Below are positions 38,601-47,600 of a DNA stretch of 64,000 nt, in pieces. The stretch comes from Siphonodentalium dalli. Lineage: Eukaryota > Mollusca > Scaphopoda > Gadilida > Siphonodentaliidae. The notes beneath the pieces are model-generated. The model was not told the origin of the DNA. It did no database searches and saw nothing but the letters and a program-made list of their open reading frames with translations. The stretch lies in assembly GCA_032622095.1 (NCBI GenBank), contig CP136061.1:89086983-89150982 (forward strand). The letters run 5' to 3'. Numbering within the stretch: the first letter of the stretch is position 1; every line of letters starts with the position of its first letter. A program made the position numbers and the translations under genes.

Positions 38601-41600
38601 AATATGAAGCGTGATCTCACCTGGGAATGTATCTCTTTATCAAGCATAGATATTCCTTCCGCAAGCTTGCTGAGTTGTTCTGATATAGCTACAACTTGTA
38701 TTGCTTTATTAGCATGTGCTTTGGCATCAAGGTTCTCATCAAGAAAGATTTTGAACAATTCTAAAATTAAAAAGAATATGATAAATGTTAAAGATTCATT
38801 CAGGGTTTCGGACAATTTTATATACATGTAGTTGCCTAGATCATGATCATATTCCACCCGTTTAAACCTTTCATGATGGGATCTGCGCTGGTGCAGCATT
38901 AAAGATCCTGAGCAAGTGCATTCTCTTACATATGCATGTCTCCCATATTAGTAGGGATCCTTGCATATATAAGAGAATGCCTTGGCTTACAATGTCAAGG
39001 TAAATATTATCTTATATATCTAGTCATTCCAGTAGACAACACCAGTGATGACAACACCGAACAGAGTTCAACAGACTGAAGCTATTGCACATTGTAGTTA
39101 ACTGTGCTCCATTTTTATCCATGTTTTTTATCTGTTAATTCTTATCGTTTATCTTGTCTTGTGATTTTATGTTTACCTTTTATTTTTAATATCTAGCATT
39201 AGTGTGGTCGCAGAGGGTTAGACCCAGAAGAAATTGGAAAAGAAGCGGTTTTGGTGTCATTCGACGCGGGTGAATCTCGTGTATAACATATCCAAAATCC
39301 GCTTTGGGCAAAATCCAGGATCCGACATGGCGTCCAACATGGCTGCCGTTAGTCAAAAGATACTTTGACTGAGATTAATTCGATAATAGTGAGAACAAAT
39401 GTTGTCATATGTATACAAATGTATATATTTTTGCAAAGGTAAAATATTGTGCCACCTGTTTATGGCAAAAATGGAACCCCTCGTCCCAGATGGCCACCAA
39501 AATGGTGGCCTAAACTCGAACATTTGAAGTTTTTGCCTAATATCTTAAAGATCAATTCCTGTTGTTTGATAATGGTTCAGACTGGCGACTTTGATTAGGT
39601 TAATTCATGTTAATTCAGCATTGGAGCAATGAAAGATACCATAAATGGGGTCCCAGACTCATCTACACCCTCAAAAATTTGATTTTACAGAACGCGGTAT
39701 AAAATTCCACAAAAATCGCCATTGTGATTAGTCTTATATCAACAAGAAATGGACAGAACTGTACAATGTAAGTTGGGCATACCAATATCAATGAATACTC
39801 CAATTCAATGAAACCATAATTGGCGCTTTGTCTCAAAATGGCTGCCAAAATGGCGGTCAAAATATGGAAAATGGCGGATATTGATCACAGTGTCATTCAT
39901 TCTATTATAAGTAGTGGTTGATGACTAAAATTGACTAAATAAATACGAATGTATACCTCTTTATGATGCCACTATGCTAGCTCTATGTAAAAACTTAAAA
40001 ATCAGTACCAAAAATGGCTGCCAAAATGGCCACCCGATGTGAAAAATACTATTTTCTATCACTTCTGTTTATCAGTTGTTGCTCTCTGAACTGGGAAACA
40101 ATGGGTACATTCTTTCAATGATCGTGTCAACTGATCATTCCAGCAATGACATGTCTAATCGATTAGATCATAGTTTACTCCGGTCCTTCACTAATAAGTT
40201 ATAACGAATGCGGTATGAAATTTAACCAAAATCGACTTTGGGGTTCTGGTCACATTTGATATTTAGGGATGAGCAGATCTTGTCTACAAAATAATTGAGC
40301 ATTTCTTATATTTGTGAACATTCCATCTCAAATAGACCAAAAGAAACAATAAATTTTATCTAATATGGCTTCCAAAACGAAAATGGTAGACTCTGCCCAG
40401 CTTATCATATAATGGAAGTTGTGAGTGGTGGATGCAGTTGATAGTTGGCTAATATACATGTATGTGGCTCATATACATCAAAACTATTTATTTTCAATCT
40501 TTTGGTGGCTTCCCGCGGGTTGAAAAAATCTCGACGCATCAGTGCTATAATGTCGTAACTCAATTATGGCGGGAAATGAGTATTTGATACCATTCGAATC
40601 GTGAGAAAAAATCCAATCCGATGGGCCAAACTGTCTTTGCATTGGATGACAAATATTCGCACAAACCAGTGAAGAAAATGTCGTATCTCCAGCGATCTTT
40701 ACAATTATTAATGCTATGAGGTCGTATGTCCAACAGCAGCCAATCGGACGCTTCAGGTTGTCCACATGACTTCTGTTTTGTGTTTGTGAATTCTAAAATG
40801 TGTGCTATATGGTAGTATCTCCATATTAGTCACGTGATCATTTGGTGATTTAAATTTTGTGATTGTTCCACACATTTCTGTATGATGATGCACATGGGGG
40901 AATTTTCATAGTGTAGAATAGGCACTTTCTAGTTCATAGACACATGCGATTGCCACCATATTTAGCTTAATCTGCATTTATTAGCACAACTTCATTATAG
41001 CATGGAAAAGAATCGTCGCTGGCATACGCAAATTGTCATATCTCCAAACAAGCTATTGCTTTTTAAAAGAAAACGAGGGAGTAAACAGAAAACAATATGT
41101 GATTCAATGAACAGCTAATGTCAGTTTTCATTGGGATAAATACAACAATACGTGATGCTTTGTCAACATTAGGAGAAATGTTGTCTAAAAACTTCAACCT
41201 TCATTTTCTCGGAAAGTTGAAAATGTGGGTTACATTATAGCAATGATGCGATGAAATATTAACTATTCGGGCTCGGCCATCATTTTCAAGTTTCAAGCTG
41301 GAACTAAATGTAGCCCATGGATTCCCCATTTCGACATGTAAGAAAAGTAGTTTTACTCTGATCTCTTACCAGATATCAACTCTCCGGTAAATGGTGATCT
41401 CTTATGTTCTAGAAAATACGTGTGCCAAATACATATATGTATGAAGAAATTATCCCCATACATTGTTTACACATCGACTCCGTAAGTATGTGGAGGTTTT
41501 CTTGGAAAAGTAGGATTTTAAAACCTCGAAACCGTCTGTACAAACAATAAAAGTTAATAGGAAATGACGTTGGATGTAGGTCTAGAGTACGTCGTCCTCA

Positions 41601-44600
41601 TGAAATAGTTTTCGTGTCATTAATTTGCACATATTTCGTGTTCTGATGAGCATGGATGAATGCCTTATGTGGCAGTTTGATTGTCTAGCATCCGGAAAAT
41701 AACATGTTCATTGTTCACATTTCTTAGACAAACATGTTGTTAATCACCAAGTTCATGTGGCATTTCTATCCAACGACAACCTTGAAATACCAGTTCATCA
41801 AGCTAAATGGTTGATACCTTTACGCCTACTGGTCAGATCCAGCCGTGGCCAGTGTTCGCGCTGTCGGTAGCCAAATTAGCCAATGGCTAATCTTTTTCGA
41901 ATTTGGCTAATAAAAATTTCATTTGGCTAAACTTTTGGCTAAACTTTTTTTTACCCCAAATGGAGAATGAAAGCATGAATTTTTGGCAAGTGGGTTTTCA
42001 ATTCTGTGATGTGAACGATCTAGTCCGAAAACATCGTAAGTGGGAATATATCGCCGACTGTACAAAGGGAAACCCGATCGCGGACAGTACAAAGGGAAAC
42101 CCGTCACTCTGCACGAAACAGCAAAAGTCTTTATTTTAAATTTAATCCGCTAATCCCCCATTGTCTGACTGGTCACTCACGGGGCTCCTGCACAATGCAT
42201 GTTTATGATGACATTGTATTTATGACGGTCAAGGTTTATGAGCACCAAGTGTAAGACAATAGCTTAATCAGCCAAATGTGAATCACGACAGATATTTTGT
42301 GGCTATTTGTCAAAACCGATACATTCAAAATAATATGCATGCTTTTATGACAGATTGTAATTTGATAATGGCGTAACAATATTAAGTTATTAGTTTCCAG
42401 ATGTCACTTAGATATTTTCGCAAGGATAATTAATATTTCATGATTTAATCGATTAAAAGATATTGATATAAAACAAAAACATAATGACATTAAGAAGGAC
42501 ACTCCCGGGTCACCCCCCCCCCCCCCCCCCCCCCCCCCAATAACTCTTTCACATAAAGATTAATAATATTTTAATAAATGATATATATACAAATATTTCT
42601 AGTTCATCAAAATTAGTTAATTTATTTTGTATTTTACCTGTGTCTGTTAGATTTGACGTTTTAGTCATTAATTGTGAACCGACCAGAAAACGATGATTTA
42701 ATTTGGCCATAGTTTTTTTTAATTTGGCTAAAAACATTTGGCTAAAGTTTTTTTCATTTGGCTAATAAAATTTTCATTTGGCTAAACTTTTGGCTAAAGT
42801 TTTTTTCGGTCCAGCGCGAACACTGGCCGTGGCGCACATTGTGTCTACATATCATTGATGAAATTCACTAAATGTGTAGAAGATATCGGTGCGTCTATAT
42901 ATTTACTAGAATGTTTCTATCCACATGTACATACCCACAATCGCATGACACGGAATTGTCACATGGAGTGTGAAGGGTATACAATGTACGTGCAAATTTT
43001 CATTTTTCCTCTTGATATTGAAGAAAATAATTTTACTTTGAAACTCTCCAGCTCCGATAACCAACTTGCCCACCAATTAAGTAAACCCCAGATTATTCGC
43101 TTTTCCCTCCTGTCCTTTTCACTTTCGCCATCACTGGAAAATCCATTATAGCCTGATGCTTCCGGACTACCACCAATGCCCATATATTTGATGTTCCGAA
43201 TAGTCGTTATAAGTAGAAATATTGACACTGTGTTTTCAAATAATCCAGATTCGTAGCAATTTAATTTCTTTTTAATTAATTTCCAGATAGTCCCTCATAA
43301 TAAGTGGACATCGTGTTGGATCCTGCAGTAGATACTGCTTAGTTGGAACATTACGGGCTGAACTGATTGTGGTAGTAGATTATTGGCAACATGTTTAATA
43401 GGTCTGTCATCGTTAGCTCACAACCAAAGTGTTGTTTCGGCTTTCCTCTGAGCAGAACTTAAATTTCGGTGGCCATTTTGGTAGCCATCTTAGCATTTTG
43501 AATCGTGATTGGCTACTCATACCCACAAAAAACATTGATTTCAATCAATGATGTGTACTAGTGCCAAATTGGCGTTTTGTCGAGTGGGTTTTCGTGAATA
43601 ACTACATATTTGCCATTTTCATTATTATTGGCGACCATGTTGGATGCCATCTTGAATTCTGTATTTTCCCCAAAGCGGATTTTAGCAGATTTTGGATATG
43701 TTATACACGAGATTCTCCCGCGTCGAATGACAACAAAACGCTTCTTTACCAATTCGTTCTGGGTCTAACCCTCTGACGACCATTCTAAATATCTGCCATT
43801 TTCCATATTTTGACCGCAATTTTGGCAGCCATTTTAAGACAAAGCACCAATTTGGGTTTCATTGAATTGGAGTATTTATAGATAATGGTATACCCAACTT
43901 ACATTGTACAGTTCTGTCCATTTCTTGTTGATATATGACTGGAATCCCAATGGCGATTTTTGTGGAATTTTATACCGCGTTCTGTAAAATCAAATTTTTG
44001 AGGGTGTAGATGAGTCTGGGACCCCATTTATGGTATCTTTCATTGCTCCAATGCTGAATTAACATGAATATGACTAATCAATGTCGCCAGTCTGAACCAT
44101 TATCAAACAACAGGAATTGATCTTTAAGATATTAGGCAAAAACTTCAAATTTTATAGTTTAGGCCGCCATTTTGGCAGCCATCTGGAGCGAGGTGTTCCA
44201 TTTTTTCTATAGATATGTGTCATAATACTTTACCTTTGCAAAAATGTTTACATTTGTATAAATATGGCAACATTTGTTCTCATTATGTCGAATTAATCTC
44301 AGTCAGAATCTCTTTTGACTAAAGGCGGCCATGTTGGACGCCATCTTGGATCCTGGATTTTGCCCAAAGCGGATTTTAGCGGATTTTGGATATGTTGTAG
44401 CAGAGATTCTCCCATGTTGAATGACACCGAGATCGCTTCTTTACCAATTTCTTCTGGGTCAACCCCTTTTTTTGCATACCACGACCACACTACATCCCCA
44501 GACCCAGGTAACCACTAACCAGCGCCCAGGTGTAGTGGAGCATATGAAAGCAGTATAGCTACTATTAGCTCATGATGTCATTTCCGAAAATAGTAGGACA

Positions 44601-47600
44601 TATCCGAAATATGGTGGCACTTTCTGGACTCTTGACGGCGGAAGAGTTATGGATGGAACAGTGAGCAGAGTGTCTGAGCCAGGTACGAGACTACTGAGAG
44701 TCGACCCGGAAATATGGCCAGCCTGGCGCGAGTTGTCTTCGGCACAAGTCGTCTCAGGTATTCCAGCCCGAGTTGTCTCTTTGGCCTGAGTCATCACAGA
44801 TCCCCCCAACACAGACACACACAACCCACCATCATAACCTTTGGACATTTCGTACAATGACCAAATCGGTACTAAATGACCAAACTCAGTCCAAAGCCTT
44901 GGCAAAGGGTACAAAACAGATCCGGGCCAGCTCGTCCCAGGGCCTACTCGGTCCAGAAATTTTTGGGACGAGTTGGCCTGGCTTTTGTGGCTGAGTAGGA
45001 CGGGGAATTAAGTTTGTGGACATGAATTTCTTAAGTTGAGATTACGATATATATTCAGTGTTTTGTCCAACAATTTTGACATTTTGATTACTTTAGGCAT
45101 GTTTGTTTACAAATATATTCAGAATGTGAAAAAAGTACAATGTTGTTTATTCATGAATTCGCTGGTTTCTCATTCAAACCGAGTCACATTACTCGGTTTG
45201 AATCACAGGTCCCCTGGTGCGATACCACCACTACAAGTATATATACTAATACATATACTTGTAGTGCTGGTATCGCACCAGGGGACCTGTGGTTTGAACG
45301 AGATTCTCTATGAGTTCATCTCACTATCCCCACAGGTTACAATTATTAGTATATACACTTGTAGTGGTGGTATCGCACCAGGGGACCTGTGACTATCCCT
45401 GGGTTAATATGGGAAAACCTTTAGAAGCCATTACTAGTATTGTCTCCACTCGTATCAAAACAATATAAGTGGGTTGTTTACACAGTAACCATTTGGCTAA
45501 TCACACCTCACACTTCCGAGGATGAGATGGCTTCAGAACGTGTGATAGATAATCACTTTCAGATGCTGACCATACGGTATATACATGATAAATGTGGTGC
45601 AATAGTGAAAAAATATATTAATTTCACATGTAGACTTGTATTTCATGTTTATTTCAAATACTGTATGAATACAGTAATGCTCTAAGTAATTGACTATTTA
45701 ACCACAGCAGAATTATGGGTAACCATTTGGGTCCTACTAAACAACGAACACAAACGAACACAAACGAACATAAACGAACACAGGTCCAAAAAGCGGAGTA
45801 GAAGGGTGAAATTTGGTTTGTGTGTGCGCGTGGGTCCATTCTATGTGTATGTGGTGTTATTTCCAACTTTGATGATTTATTTTTTGAGTTATTAGCATTA
45901 TTTGAATACAAAACTACTAAACAACGAACACAAACGAACATAAGATTAGCGGCAGTGCAGAAGCTACCGTGCAGGTGTTAATTAACTACGGCTTACTCTG
46001 TCTCCTTGTTTTTACTGCAAGATGATTGTCAATTTTATCACTGATGGCAATAAAAACACGGGGAAACATCAGAGGTCGGCGTTTTAATGCATAGCTAACA
46101 AAACATTTGAGTGAATGTGAGTGAGTCATGGTTGTCAGTCTCTGAGATGAATATTTTCGGGTCCTACTAAACAACGAACACAAACGAACATAAACGAACA
46201 CAGGTCCAAAAAGCGGAGTAGAAGGGTGAAATTTGGTTTGTGGGTGCGCGTGGGTCCATTATATGTGTGTGTGGTGTTATTTCCAACTTTGATCGATTTA
46301 TTTTTTGAGTTATTAGCATTATTTGAATACAAAACTACTAAACAACGAACACAAACGAACATAAGATTAGCGGCAGTGCAGATGCTACCATGCAGGTGTT
46401 AATTAACTACGGTTTACTCTGTCTCCTTGTTTTTACTGCAAGATGATTGTCAATTTTATCACTGATGGCAATAAAAACACGGGGAAACATCAGATACAAG
46501 AAAGAAAGGAAATAACAATTACGCATAAATGTCATGTACGTTGGGTTCATAGAACAATTAATTTTATATAAATCGCACCCGTATGATCTTCTGTGCTATG
46601 CAAACAATAATCTCACACGCGTGGTGTACTAAACAAAGTATATCGAGTATATGATATCATAGAACGAGAATAGCAATATCTCATGCGTGTGATTTAAATG
46701 CATAAGATGACCACACACTGGTTTGATTTACCCGTGTGATCTGTGGGTCATATGCATTCAAGAATATTACACGCTTAGTGTACTGAACAGACATGGAGCA
46801 TATATATATATGTATATATATATATTAGTCATCGTTACTGACTATCATAAAATAAACTAGCAATATCTCATGCGTGTGATCTAAATATATAAGATGGCTG
46901 ATACAATTGTACAGAATATTACACGCTCAATGTACTGAACAGACATGTGAGATACGATTTTATTTTAGTCATCGTTACTGACTATCATAGAAACAAACTT
47001 GCAGTATCTCATGCGTGTGAACTAATTATATAAGATGGCTCACACAATTATATAGTTAAATATCAGCAGATAAATGTACGATGTCACATGTAAATGGCTA
47101 CTAACTAAAACGGAAATAGATACGACACATAATTGTCATTGATCATGCTGATCATATGTAAATTCAAGAAATGAGCGATATTGAATGTCATTCTCGTGGT
47201 GAGCGTCCTTCTGGAATTCAGTATATTATTTGATCCAGTTGGTACGACGGTAAAACTATTAACACATGGTTGAGTGCAGAACCTAAAAATAACGCGAATA
47301 AATCGTCCGGAGTTAGATTAAACATTAGCAGGAATGTCTGAATGCCGAAATGGTTGAGAATAAATTCCCAGTATTGATTCCTTGCGGTCATTAACATGTA
47401 AGACTGACATGAGAACATGATGTGCATCAGTTCATTGTCGTACTTTTCGGAGTTCAATGCACATACAGAGTTGTTTAAGAATGTGGTTCGGTTTAGAAGT
47501 CGGACCATATTCATGTATTTTCCAGAGTGTTTGGCTCCAATACACTGCAATTGGTCCCATAATCTCCATTGAATAAGCGGGTTGCGATGAGTCATGGAAA

